A DNA stretch of 16,364 bases. It comes from Bacteroidales bacterium (GTDB lineage: Bacteria > Bacteroidota > Bacteroidia > Bacteroidales > Muribaculaceae). Positions 8,462 through 15,486 of this stretch are shown piece after piece. Every line of letters begins with the position of its first letter. Within the stretch, counting starts at the first letter, position 1. The notes beneath the pieces are model-generated. The model was given only the letters and a program-made list of their open reading frames with translations, did no database searches and was not told the origin of the DNA. The DNA lies in the NCBI GenBank assembly GCA_900755985.1, contig CAAEIL010000119.1, positions 1 through 16,364 on the forward strand, read 5' to 3'. Both the position numbers and the translations under genes were made by a program.

Positions 8462-9325
8462 TTATGATGTAATTTGCGAAGATTGTCGAGCCCAATCTTC
8501 AAGACGTGCAATTTCGTCGCGCCACTTATCTGCATCGGGGGTTTCGAGAATAAGCGGGATAGAATCGAAACGCGGGTCGGTGGCAATAAGTCTGAATGCT
8601 TCGGCTCCGATATGTCCGCAGCCCAAGGATTCGTGGCGGTCGATATGTGAGTTACATTTGCGTTGCGAGTCATTGAGGTGCATGCCACGAAGATATTTCA
8701 GACCGACAGTATTGTCAAGTTCAGAAACGAAACTTTCAAATCCTTCGTGCGTGGCAATATCATATCCGGCAGCAAAAGCGTGGCATGTATCTATGCAAAC
8801 ACCAATGCGCGTTTTGTCTTCGACGCGGTCAATTATAGCTTCAAGTTGCGAGAGTGAGCGTCCCAGGACAGACCCTTGTCCCGCCATATTTTCAACAACG
8901 GCTGTTACACCTGTCGTTTTATCAAGAGCGCGGTTTATAGTATCGGCGATGTTTACAATACCTTGTTCGTCGCTGATTACGCCGAGTGTCGATCCCGGAT
9001 GAAAATTAACCATTGTCAGTCCTAAAGAAGCGGCGCAATCCAGTTCGTTACGGAGCATGTTGACGGCAAATAAGTGCTTGCGTTTGTCGTTGGTAGCAGC
9101 ATTGAACATAAATCCGGCGTGAGGTAGAATCATTTCGGGAGAGTATGCGTATTGCTTGCAAGCCTCACGGAAAGCTTCGGCAACTTCGGCTGTAATTTTA
9201 ACCGGGCGGAAAGAATTATCGGGAGCGGTAAACATAGCAAAAGCCTTTGCGCCAAGTTTATGGGCGTAAAGAGGACAGAAGCTAACATCCGGCTCTGCAG
9301 AGACATGTGCTCCGAAAAATTTCAT
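8462..9325 (-). CDS. nfo: Endonuclease IV (AP endonuclease) with altered DNA-probing loop
   Basis: TIM-barrel, tri-zinc AP endonuclease that cuts 5' of abasic sites in base-excision repair; cytoplasmic. Length 287 aa matches E. coli Nfo (285). All nine metal ligands are present by motif: H69 (ILPH), the His of VNFHPGS, the Glu of VVENMAGQG, Asp and His of CIDTCHAFAAGYD, the His of GMHLND, Asp and His of IDRHESLG, and the Glu of LILETP. Odd points: residues 34-39 read APDNSF where E. coli has KNQRQW (including DNA-inserting R37), and residues 72-73 are FM instead of YL. Residues 11-13 are EPD instead of AGG. The metal site suggests activity, but lesion recognition may differ. The ATG at 9325 gives the standard MKxxGAHVSA start. 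Confidence 0.95.
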   Translation of the reverse strand: MKFFGAHVSAEPDVSFCPLYAHKLGAKAFAMFTAPDNSFRPVKITAEVAEAFREACKQYAYSPEMILPHAGFMFNAATNDKRKHLFAVNMLRNELDCAASLGLTMVNFHPGSTLGVISDEQGIVNIADTINRALDKTTGVTAVVENMAGQGSVLGRSLSQLEAIIDRVEDKTRIGVCIDTCHAFAAGYDIATHEGFESFVSELDNTVGLKYLRGMHLNDSQRKCNSHIDRHESLGCGHIGAEAFRLIATDPRFDSIPLILETPDADKWRDEIARLEDWARQSSQITS

Positions 9326-9327
9326 TT

Positions 9328-9354
9328 GTCAGTTAAAATCCGTCATTTACTGAC
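9328..9354 (-). promoter_or_regulatory. Hairpin abutting the nfo start codon
   Basis: GTCAGT (9328-9333) pairs with ACTGAC (9349-9354), extendable by AAAT/ATTT with one bulged base. On the nfo transcript it would end two nucleotides before the ATG (9325-9323) and could mask the ribosome entry region. It could also be a chance repeat. Confidence 0.3.
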
Positions 9355-9474
9355 GTATTAAGTCTATTGAACGAAATATGCAAATAAGTTGGTAATCTCG
9401 ATGCTTCAATAACGGCGAAAAGCAATATTTGAAGTGATTAAGCCTGCGCCGAGTCTTTTTTTCATTTGCGACTA

Positions 9475-9482
9475 CAAATTTA
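9475..9482 (-). promoter_or_regulatory. Possible -7 box for nfo
   Basis: Read leftward the sequence is TAAATTTG, a full match to the Bacteroidetes TAnnTTTG box. A TTTG that could serve as -33 element lies 26 nt upstream (9509-9512), longer than the usual 19-21 nt spacing. It would give a leader of about 140 nt for nfo. In AT-rich DNA such a match is easily random. Confidence 0.3.
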
Positions 9483-9715
9483 TGAAATTTTATTCAGAGT
9501 TCGATACCCAAATTATAAAAACTTTTGAGCTATTGCGATTTGGAGGTCAATTTGTGTTCTATTTTTATTTCTATTTACTTTTTCGGTTAAACTTTTTAAT
9601 TTCGATGAGCATAATTATCAGATATATTATTCAGATTTAGAAATCATTTTTGGGGATGCGAATACTCGGCTAATACTAAACAGGCTTAAAAATGAATATT
9701 CTAACATAGATATAT

Positions 9716-9757
9716 TTAAGGCCCTGTCTGCATATTTTTAGCATGACAGGACCTTAA
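9716..9757 (-). terminator. Inverted repeat downstream of lipoprotein gene, likely terminator
   Basis: Arms 9716-9728 and 9745-9757 (13 nt each, one mismatch) extend inward by TGC/GCA (9729-9731 with 9741-9743). The mismatch is C-A rightward but a G-T wobble leftward, so the hairpin is better in leftward RNA, fitting the lipoprotein gene that ends at 9825. No clear T tract follows on the minus strand, so termination is inferred from position and stem length. Confidence 0.5.
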
Positions 9758-9762
9758 ATAAC

Positions 9763-9783
9763 TAACTGCATTTAATGCAGTTA
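9763..9783. repeat. 21-bp near-perfect palindrome
   Basis: TAACTGCATT and AATGCAGTTA flank a single central T, making a symmetrical 21-bp palindrome. It lies 42 nt past the lipoprotein stop and 5 nt from the neighbouring hairpin. It could be the first of two tandem terminator hairpins (8-bp stem, 5-nt loop) or a dimeric protein-binding site. Confidence 0.55.
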
Positions 9784-9824
9784 ATTGTATTGATATAACT
9801 TATGTTCTATATTCAAATGCTATG

Positions 9825-10325
9825 TCAGTCTTTGAATGTAGGCTCGGCATTTGCAGTCGAGGTCCCCGGGTCGGAAGGAATATCCTCGACCGAGGCAACT
9901 ACATTGACCACATAGGTCTGGACACCGACAGCCAATGATTTGCCTTCGGCAAGTACCGGTGTCTCTATAGCAAGAAGGTATTGGCCGGGACGTGTGCCGC
10001 TTTCTTCGTCACCGACATTGGTGTATGCTTCGGTAGCGATAGCAAAACCATAGGGATACACTACATTGGTACCAAGGCGGAAACCGTTCCAAAAATAAGT
10101 TGCCTGTGTCACCATGGCGTTTTTATCTTTTTCGTTATTGATACATGTAACGGAGTCGATATAAAGCGTATCGCCTGCAACCATATAAATTTGGCCATCA
10201 ATATTTTTGCCGTTAGTCATTGCGATGCCAAGTGTAACATCTGGGGTATCGTTGTCACTGTCGCAAGATGCAAATCCTGTCATCAGAAGCGGCAGGATAA
10301 ATAATAGACCGATAAATTTTTTCAT
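9825..10325 (-). CDS. Small secreted lipoprotein of unknown function
   Basis: A 166-aa protein starting MKKFIGLLFILPLLMTGFASC. The charged start, hydrophobic core and FASC lipobox predict an SPII signal peptide with lipidation at Cys21. The mature N-terminus (DSDNDTPD) is acidic, resembling the export signal that sends Bacteroidetes lipoproteins to the cell surface. The mature part (about 145 aa) is rich in alternating hydrophobic and polar residues and likely beta-sandwich; I recognise no family. A longer frame runs upstream to 10409, but its 28 extra residues would bury the signal peptide, so the ATG at 10325 is chosen. It lies 132 nt downstream of the Nudix gene, likely its own transcription unit; no clear promoter was seen. 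Confidence 0.75.
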   Translation of the reverse strand: MKKFIGLLFILPLLMTGFASCDSDNDTPDVTLGIAMTNGKNIDGQIYMVAGDTLYIDSVTCINNEKDKNAMVTQATYFWNGFRLGTNVVYPYGFAIATEAYTNVGDEESGTRPGQYLLAIETPVLAEGKSLAVGVQTYVVNVVASVEDIPSDPGTSTANAEPTFKD

Positions 10326-10449
10326 AACTGTAACGTAAACGTGTGTTAAACATAATATTCTTATAAATTTGAAACAACTCTCAAACTTGAAAAGTTCGTA
10401 GAAGAGCAAATGAAATCGCCCCTCTTAATGATAAATAGCTATAACGGCA

Positions 10450-10463
10450 CTCTAATATTAGAG
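10450..10463. repeat. 14-bp perfect palindrome over the Nudix stop codon
   Basis: CTCTAATATTAGAG is fully self-complementary and includes the Nudix stop codon (10458-10460). Too short in loop for a stable RNA hairpin; possibly chance. Confidence 0.35.
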
Positions 10464-10961
10464 ATGAGTCTCGTCAAGAAAAAGTTTGGTAAGGATATGT
10501 GATACGCTTTCGGGCCGCTGATGAACAAGAGTAAGCGCCTCGTCTGGTGTGTGCCAGGATGCTCCGTCAACCTCAACCGAAAGTTTCAACTCGGCATGAC
10601 GGACACGGGCCATGAATCCAATCATCAGCATTTGTTTTTTCTCGAACCACCAAGTTCCGCGCAAATGGTATTCACAAACATCAAGTCCGGTTTCTTCCTT
10701 GATTTCACGAACCATAGTTTCTTCGGCCCGTTCGCCCGGTACCATATATCCGCTTACAAGATTACGGAATACAGTGCTGATATAGTTCTGTTTGAGAAGA
10801 AGAATATTGTTGTTCTCGTCGTAAACCAGTGCGATTATTGCAGCAGGAAAAACCGGAAACCACGGTTTGTCGCAATTGGTACACCAAGGGACATCGGTCT
10901 CGTCGCCAAGCTGACGTAGATTAAGAAGTTTTCCGCAGTCGGGACAATACTTGAATTTCAT
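10458..10961 (-). CDS. Nudix hydrolase with N-terminal zinc ribbon
   Basis: Hydrolase of a nucleoside diphosphate linked to another moiety; substrate not determinable. A four-cysteine zinc ribbon sits at C6/C9 and C27/C30 (CPDC and CTNC), followed by WFPVFPAAIIALV as in NudC-type proteins. The Nudix box at residues 71-93 fits GX5EX7REUXEEXGU exactly (G71, E77, R85-E86, E89-E90, G92). The SQPWPFPxS motif that marks NADH pyrophosphatase is absent; the aligned stretch is RGTWWFEKKQMLM. So this is NudC-like in fold but probably not an NADH/NAD-cap hydrolase of standard type. At 167 aa it is much shorter than E. coli NudC (257), lacking its N-terminal domain. It is divergent from the GNAT gene and has a -7 box match about 50 nt upstream. 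Confidence 0.88.
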   Translation of the reverse strand: MKFKYCPDCGKLLNLRQLGDETDVPWCTNCDKPWFPVFPAAIIALVYDENNNILLLKQNYISTVFRNLVSGYMVPGERAEETMVREIKEETGLDVCEYHLRGTWWFEKKQMLMIGFMARVRHAELKLSVEVDGASWHTPDEALTLVHQRPESVSHILTKLFLDETHL

Positions 10962-11012
10962 AATTGGTTTGGATAGTATATGTGTAATAGTATGCTTGGT
11001 TGATTATACAGG

Positions 11013-11020
11013 CAAAGATA
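11013..11020 (-). promoter_or_regulatory. Bacteroidetes-type -7 box for the Nudix gene
   Basis: Read leftward it is TATCTTTG, matching TAnnTTTG. It would start transcription about 45 nt before the Nudix ATG (10961). The -33 element is weak: only CTTG (11037-11040) lies near the expected place. Confidence 0.5.
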
Positions 11021-11064
11021 AGAAAAAACCGCGAACCAAGCCGCATCGATATTGTTTTACTTGT

Positions 11065-12117
11065 ATGAATAAGAAAGAGACAATAGAAAAAATGTGGGCC
11101 GAAACTTTCGGCGATAGCAGCGAGTGGAGACGCTGGTTCTTCGACAATGTTTACAATGACGACGAAGCGCTGATTCTTGTACGCGATGGTTCTGCCGTAA
11201 GCTCAATGTTGCTGCAGAAGTATATATTCCGTTTTTGTGGACGGGAGATGGCCTGTGGATATATTGCCGGAGCAAACACCCGCCGTAATCTGCGAGGGAA
11301 GGGTTATATGTGCCAACTTATGAAGGACGCATTGTCCGAAAGCTATGCTCGAGGCGAAATTTTTGTCTCACTTATACCGGCATCAGATTCGTTATACTTC
11401 TTTTATGATCGTTTTGGTTTTGCTACCGTGGTATATGTTGATGTCGAGCGTTATACTTCTCTGCATGACTTCGGTCCGGGAGACAATTATATAGAAGTCG
11501 AACCGACTTATGATATCCTTCATTATCTCGAAAATGAAAAGACAACTGCAATAATACATACTCCCGAGCAGTGGAAGCATGTAATTGCAGATGTCGCTCT
11601 TGATAAAGGGCGTATCAGCGCAGTCACGGACAAAGAAGGTATTCCCGCAGCTCTTGCTGTAGCTGTAGAACGCAACGGTGAAGTCAAAGTCAAATTTCTG
11701 GCAGTAAAAGGAGATGAGCAATCGGCCGGGGATGCAGTTCTTGGACATCTGCGCAAGAAATTCGGAAACAAGCCAATTGAAGTCTGGGCATCTACAAGTA
11801 ATGAACCGCGTTCGCCCCGTCTACGTTCGCGAAGCATGATGCGTATTGTCGATGCACATAGCGTACTTTCGGCCATTGCTGCAGCAAATATCAGAATGCG
11901 GCAGGTTATTGCCCTCCATGACCCTCAAATTCCTGCCAATAACGGATATTACATAATTAAGGATGGCGAATGTCGTCAGCTCGAACGCACAATGCGCCCC
12001 GTGACTTTGGATATTGATGTCACGACACTGACTTCGATAATATTTTCTTCGCCACAGATAGGATCTGTTTTCGGCTTCGATTCAACTCGTCCTTCGTTGG
12101 ACCTTATGCTGGACTGA
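11065..12117 (+). CDS. Eis-like GNAT N-acetyltransferase
   Basis: Acetyl-CoA-dependent N-acetyltransferase of the Eis-like group (two GNAT-fold domains plus a C-terminal SCP2-like domain); substrate unknown, cytoplasmic. From the ATG at 11065 it is 350 aa. The first GNAT domain (about 1-145) has the acetyl-CoA loop NLRGKGYM after the GYIAGANT strand, then SLIPASDSLYFFYDRFGF, the conserved 'YxxFGF' end of motif B. The second fold spans about 150-255. The SCP2-like part (about 265-350) has MRIVDAH and the NNGYYIIKDG strand. An upstream in-frame ATG at 10951 adds 38 residues that look non-coding (CVIVCLVDYTG) and would overlap the divergent Nudix start, so the internal ATG is preferred. It converges on the ClC gene. 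Confidence 0.85.
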   Translation: MNKKETIEKMWAETFGDSSEWRRWFFDNVYNDDEALILVRDGSAVSSMLLQKYIFRFCGREMACGYIAGANTRRNLRGKGYMCQLMKDALSESYARGEIFVSLIPASDSLYFFYDRFGFATVVYVDVERYTSLHDFGPGDNYIEVEPTYDILHYLENEKTTAIIHTPEQWKHVIADVALDKGRISAVTDKEGIPAALAVAVERNGEVKVKFLAVKGDEQSAGDAVLGHLRKKFGNKPIEVWASTSNEPRSPRLRSRSMMRIVDAHSVLSAIAAANIRMRQVIALHDPQIPANNGYYIIKDGECRQLERTMRPVTLDIDVTTLTSIIFSSPQIGSVFGFDSTRPSLDLMLD

Positions 12118-12162
12118 AATGTCGACAGCTTGAGCCTTGCATAAGATATACATCCTTCATAA

Positions 12163-12202
12163 ACAATGCGGGCGGCTTCTTATCGTTGTTGATGCCCGTT
12201 GT
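12163..12202. terminator. Weak hairpin between convergent GNAT and ClC genes
   Basis: ACAA-CGGGC (12163-12173, with a 2-nt bulge) pairs with GCCCGTTGT (12194-12202). It sits in the 84-nt gap between convergent stops, touching the ClC stop codon. The loop is large and no good T tract follows on either strand, so this is tentative. Confidence 0.3.
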
Positions 12203-14007
12203 CAATCTTCGCAGTAGTGTTTAAGAACGCGACGATAGGAATTAAATATTTTGGACTTGGAGACAAAGCCCACATAGCATCCATCATTTACGACCGGAAG
12301 GTTCCATGCTCCGGTGTCGTCAAACGTTTTCATAACTGATTCCATGGACTGATTGGCTTCTATGACCGCAGGAGGCGATGTCATGAAATTACCCACATAC
12401 ATTTTTTTATAAAGGTCAGGGCGGAACATAATGTTACGGATGTCATCAAGTAGAACTATACCTACAAGTTTCTCATTGTCATCGACCACCGGGAAGAGAT
12501 TGCGATGTGAGCGTGATATGGTGTCGACCATTTGCTTGAGGTTCATATCGGCATGCACAGGCAAGAAGTCATTCTCGATGACATTATTTACCTTAAGCAA
12601 CGTGAGTACGGCCTTATCCTTGTGATGTGTCAGCAAATCGCCACGCTGGGCAAGACGCATGGTGTAGATAGAATATGGCTCGAAAATCTTTATTGTGCCA
12701 TAAGACACTGTTGAAACAATCAGCAGGGGCAGAAAAAGCATATAACCTCCGGTAAGTTCGGCCGTGAGGAATATCGCCATCAACGGTGCATGCATTACGC
12801 CTGACATTACCCCGGCCATACCTATGAGTGCAAAATTTTTCGTTGAAAGGTCGGTAAAACCAAGCAGGTTGCATATATATGCAAAAAGGAATCCGGTCAT
12901 GCAGCCAACATAAAGAGACGGAGCGAAAGTGCCGCCGACACCGCCGCCGCCGTTTGTCGCCGAAGTGGCAAAAGCCTTGGTGGCAATAATTAGGAAAATG
13001 AAAAGGATGATAAACCAGACCTGCGAGCCTTCGGCATAGAACATCGAACCGTTTACAATGGAAGATGTGTCACCATTGAGCAGACCGACTATCGAACCGT
13101 ATCCTTCGCCGTAAAGAGGTGGGAAAAGAAAGACGAGAAGCGATAGAATTGAACAGCCCGTAATGGTTTTCAGTGTCTGACTCTTCATGCGAGAGAATAA
13201 GTTCTCCATCATGTTCATGACACGTGTAAAGTAAAGCGAAACCAGTCCGCATACCACTCCGAGCAAAAGCGCAAAAGGTATTTTGGCGGCATAGAAGCTT
13301 TCGCTTTGCGCAAAGAAAAACTCAAAGTCATATCCGGTGTAAACGTATGCTATGGTTGTTGAAGTGATGGAAGCGATCAGCAGAGGCATAATCGAAACCG
13401 TGGTCAGATCAATCATCAGAACTTCGAGCGTGAAAAGCATACCGGCAATAGGGGCCTTAAAAATGCCGGCTATACCGGCAGCGGCGCCACAGCCTACAAG
13501 AAGCATCAGATTGCGGGGCGACATGCGAAATAGTTGGCCGAGATTAGAACCAATTGCTGCTCCGGTATATACAATAGGACCCTCGGCTCCGACCGACCCC
13601 CCAAAGCCGATTGTAATAGACGATGACACGACGGAGGTATACATATTGTGTCTTTTCAGCCGGCTTTTATTTCGGGATATGGCATATAATACTTTGGTAA
13701 CGCCATGCGAAATGTTGTCACGCACAAAATACTTGACATACAGTACAGTGATGATTACACCTGCGGCCGGTAGCATGAAATAAAGCAGGTTACCTGAATT
13801 TAGGTCGATATGCGATGTCAGTGTATCCGAAATCAACGAAATCAGATATTTCAGCACTATGGCGGCAAGACCACCCAAGAGGCCGACGACCAGCGCAAGA
13901 ACTATGACAAGATTCTTCTCCTTTATATGTCGTTCGCGCCAAAGTAGAAATCGTCCGAACAACGAGGATGTTTCGCGCGAAGGTTTTTTTTGTGGTTTAA
14001 GGGCCAT
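12202..14007 (-). CDS. ClC-family chloride channel/transporter with C-terminal CBS pair
   Basis: Inner-membrane dimeric anion channel or exchanger. Transmembrane helices span about residues 32-440 and two CBS domains about 475-530 and 538-595, which often bind adenine nucleotides and regulate gating. Selectivity motifs: SHGVTKV (100-106) at the GSGIP site, GAEGP (140-144) with the gating glutamate E142, GGTFAP (358-363), and Y422 at the position of E. coli Tyr445. At the inner 'proton glutamate' position (E203 of ClC-ec1; here in LFTLEVLM) the residue is V196, as in eukaryotic ClC channels, so proton coupling is uncertain. At 601 aa it is normal for a CBS-bearing bacterial ClC. It starts 38 nt after the sugar transferase stop and is probably the third gene of the tsaC operon. 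Confidence 0.93.
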   Translation of the reverse strand: MALKPQKKPSRETSSLFGRFLLWRERHIKEKNLVIVLALVVGLLGGLAAIVLKYLISLISDTLTSHIDLNSGNLLYFMLPAAGVIITVLYVKYFVRDNISHGVTKVLYAISRNKSRLKRHNMYTSVVSSSITIGFGGSVGAEGPIVYTGAAIGSNLGQLFRMSPRNLMLLVGCGAAAGIAGIFKAPIAGMLFTLEVLMIDLTTVSIMPLLIASITSTTIAYVYTGYDFEFFFAQSESFYAAKIPFALLLGVVCGLVSLYFTRVMNMMENLFSRMKSQTLKTITGCSILSLLVFLFPPLYGEGYGSIVGLLNGDTSSIVNGSMFYAEGSQVWFIILFIFLIIATKAFATSATNGGGGVGGTFAPSLYVGCMTGFLFAYICNLLGFTDLSTKNFALIGMAGVMSGVMHAPLMAIFLTAELTGGYMLFLPLLIVSTVSYGTIKIFEPYSIYTMRLAQRGDLLTHHKDKAVLTLLKVNNVIENDFLPVHADMNLKQMVDTISRSHRNLFPVVDDNEKLVGIVLLDDIRNIMFRPDLYKKMYVGNFMTSPPAVIEANQSMESVMKTFDDTGAWNLPVVNDGCYVGFVSKSKIFNSYRRVLKHYCED

Positions 14008-14045
14008 TGATATGAGTTTTTCGTTGAATCGGTTATGAATGTAAA

Positions 14046-15479
14046 TTAAAGACCTTTGCCCCGTAGGACAGTGCTTACCGTGTGATACAAAATTTTAAGG
14101 TCAACGCCTAGAGAGACATTCTCGATATACAGAAGGTCGTAGCGCAACCTTTCGATCATCTGACTTACGTCCGATGCATATCCGAACCTGACCATACCCC
14201 ATGAGGTAATGCCTGGGCGTACCTGATGTATTAAATTATAATACGGAGCTCTGGCAACAATCTGCTTTATGTAATAATCGCGTTCGGGACGCGGACCTAC
14301 CAAGGACATGTCACCGCGGACTACGTTCCAAAACTGTGGCAGCTCGTCCAGTCGATACTTTCGCAGGAAATGTCCTATGCGCGTCACACGGGGGTCGTCA
14401 AGTGTCGTGAGTGCCGGGCCTGATGATTCGGCATCGGTGGACATGGTGCGGAATTTTAAGATATAGAACGGTCTTTTATGATAACCTATACGTTCCTGGC
14501 GGTATATAACGGGACCTTTGCTGTCGCGCTTAATCGCAATGGCGATTAAGGCATATACCGGAAGCAGTGCGACACATGCTACCGAGCCAATGACAATATC
14601 GCTAAGACGCTTTAGGTTCAGAGTCACAGCCTTTGTATGACAATGAGTTATGTCAATCATTGGCTCGTTGGTGACACTTCCGAAGCGAGGTCGCATCACT
14701 ATCAGGCCATAAAGGTCTGGTGTTATAAATATTGGCAGGTCAAGCGAGAAAAGAGCGTTAATAAGTTCGCCGGTTTCACGAAAACCGTTGCGGTGAGGAG
14801 CCACAATAAGCCTTTTAATGCCCTTGATACGGCAAATATCGGCAATTTCACCTATAGGATATACCGGCAAGCCCAAATCTTCGCGTACAGGACATGGATT
14901 GGGGGATGTATCGACAAAGCCAACAACATTGAAGCCCGAGCCGGGTTGATTCTCGGAAAGCTTCGATACCAAAAGCTTTGCTCCGCGTGTGGCCCCAATA
15001 ACAAGAGTATCGAAGCAGAGGTGGCCGTCCCTAATAAGTTTGGCCGTCGAACATGTGATGACGAGCCTTTCGCATATTACGGGGACAAACAACAATGCCC
15101 AGGTAATTATAATAATCTCATACGAACTCATGCGGTCGGGATTGGCGTCGTTGATCATGGCAGCAAAGTAAATGATTATAGTACCTATGACAGAGACGCC
15201 CGCCGTGTTTACAAATTCGTCGACTCGGGACTTGAAATATGCCGAATTATAGTAGCCCGAAATCCAGTAGAGACATACCATCATCAGTGGAAATACAATC
15301 TGTCCGGCAATTACAGGTGCAGTCATTAGGTGACGGCTAAGAGGTATGGCATGTATAAACGCAGGCTGATGGTAATAATAACGCACAATCGAACACAGCA
15401 ACCATCCTATGTTGAGACACAAATAGTCACTGATAATATATTTTGCACGCTGACGTCTGACGTTTATCGAGGTAGACAT
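14046..15479 (-). CDS. Undecaprenyl-phosphate sugar-1-phosphate transferase (WcaJ-like)
   Basis: Membrane polyisoprenyl-phosphate hexose-1-phosphate transferase that starts synthesis of a capsular, exo- or O-type glycan by loading a sugar-1-phosphate (often glucose or galactose) onto undecaprenyl phosphate. The N-terminal half has about four membrane helices (about 15-35, 55-75, 93-110, 120-142), then a nucleotide-binding-like domain (about 155-260, starting FDTLVIGATRGAKLL). The catalytic Bac_transf domain runs from about 288 (LKRLSDIVIG) to the end and has the family motifs KFRTM (342-346), RKYRLDELPQFWNV (373-386) and SLVGPRPE (392-399). At 477 aa it is full length. It starts 7 nt after the tsaC stop, so is co-transcribed and possibly translationally coupled. 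No other glycan genes occur in the window, so it is an isolated initiating enzyme. Confidence 0.92.
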   Translation of the reverse strand: MSTSINVRRQRAKYIISDYLCLNIGWLLCSIVRYYYHQPAFIHAIPLSRHLMTAPVIAGQIVFPLMMVCLYWISGYYNSAYFKSRVDEFVNTAGVSVIGTIIIYFAAMINDANPDRMSSYEIIIITWALLFVPVICERLVITCSTAKLIRDGHLCFDTLVIGATRGAKLLVSKLSENQPGSGFNVVGFVDTSPNPCPVREDLGLPVYPIGEIADICRIKGIKRLIVAPHRNGFRETGELINALFSLDLPIFITPDLYGLIVMRPRFGSVTNEPMIDITHCHTKAVTLNLKRLSDIVIGSVACVALLPVYALIAIAIKRDSKGPVIYRQERIGYHKRPFYILKFRTMSTDAESSGPALTTLDDPRVTRIGHFLRKYRLDELPQFWNVVRGDMSLVGPRPERDYYIKQIVARAPYYNLIHQVRPGITSWGMVRFGYASDVSQMIERLRYDLLYIENVSLGVDLKILYHTVSTVLRGKGL

Positions 15480-15486
15480 TGCAGTA

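Larger units (their letters stand above)
9326..9824. other. AT-rich intergenic region between the lipoprotein gene and nfo
   Basis: About 500 nt without a convincing gene. The right end holds two inverted repeats downstream of the lipoprotein gene, the left end the nfo leader. The middle (about 9460-9710) is strongly AT-rich with runs of T. A 68-codon rightward frame at 9434-9640 is phenylalanine- and isoleucine-rich and looks like low-complexity noise. Confidence 0.7.

Noticed and set aside
9434..9640. 68-codon rightward frame in the intergenic region before nfo
   Set aside because: AT-rich, dominated by Phe, Ile, Tyr and Leu, no promoter or family; best explained by base composition.
10326..10409. 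28-residue N-terminal extension of the lipoprotein
   Set aside because: It would bury a good SPII signal peptide behind extra residues; the internal ATG at 10325 is a better start.
10951..11064. 38-residue N-terminal extension of the GNAT protein
   Set aside because: It overlaps the start of the divergent Nudix gene and its promoter region, and the residues do not look like part of a GNAT fold.
14637..15329. 230-codon rightward frame inside the sugar transferase
   Set aside because: Antisense to a gene with family motifs throughout; the translation has no family resemblance.
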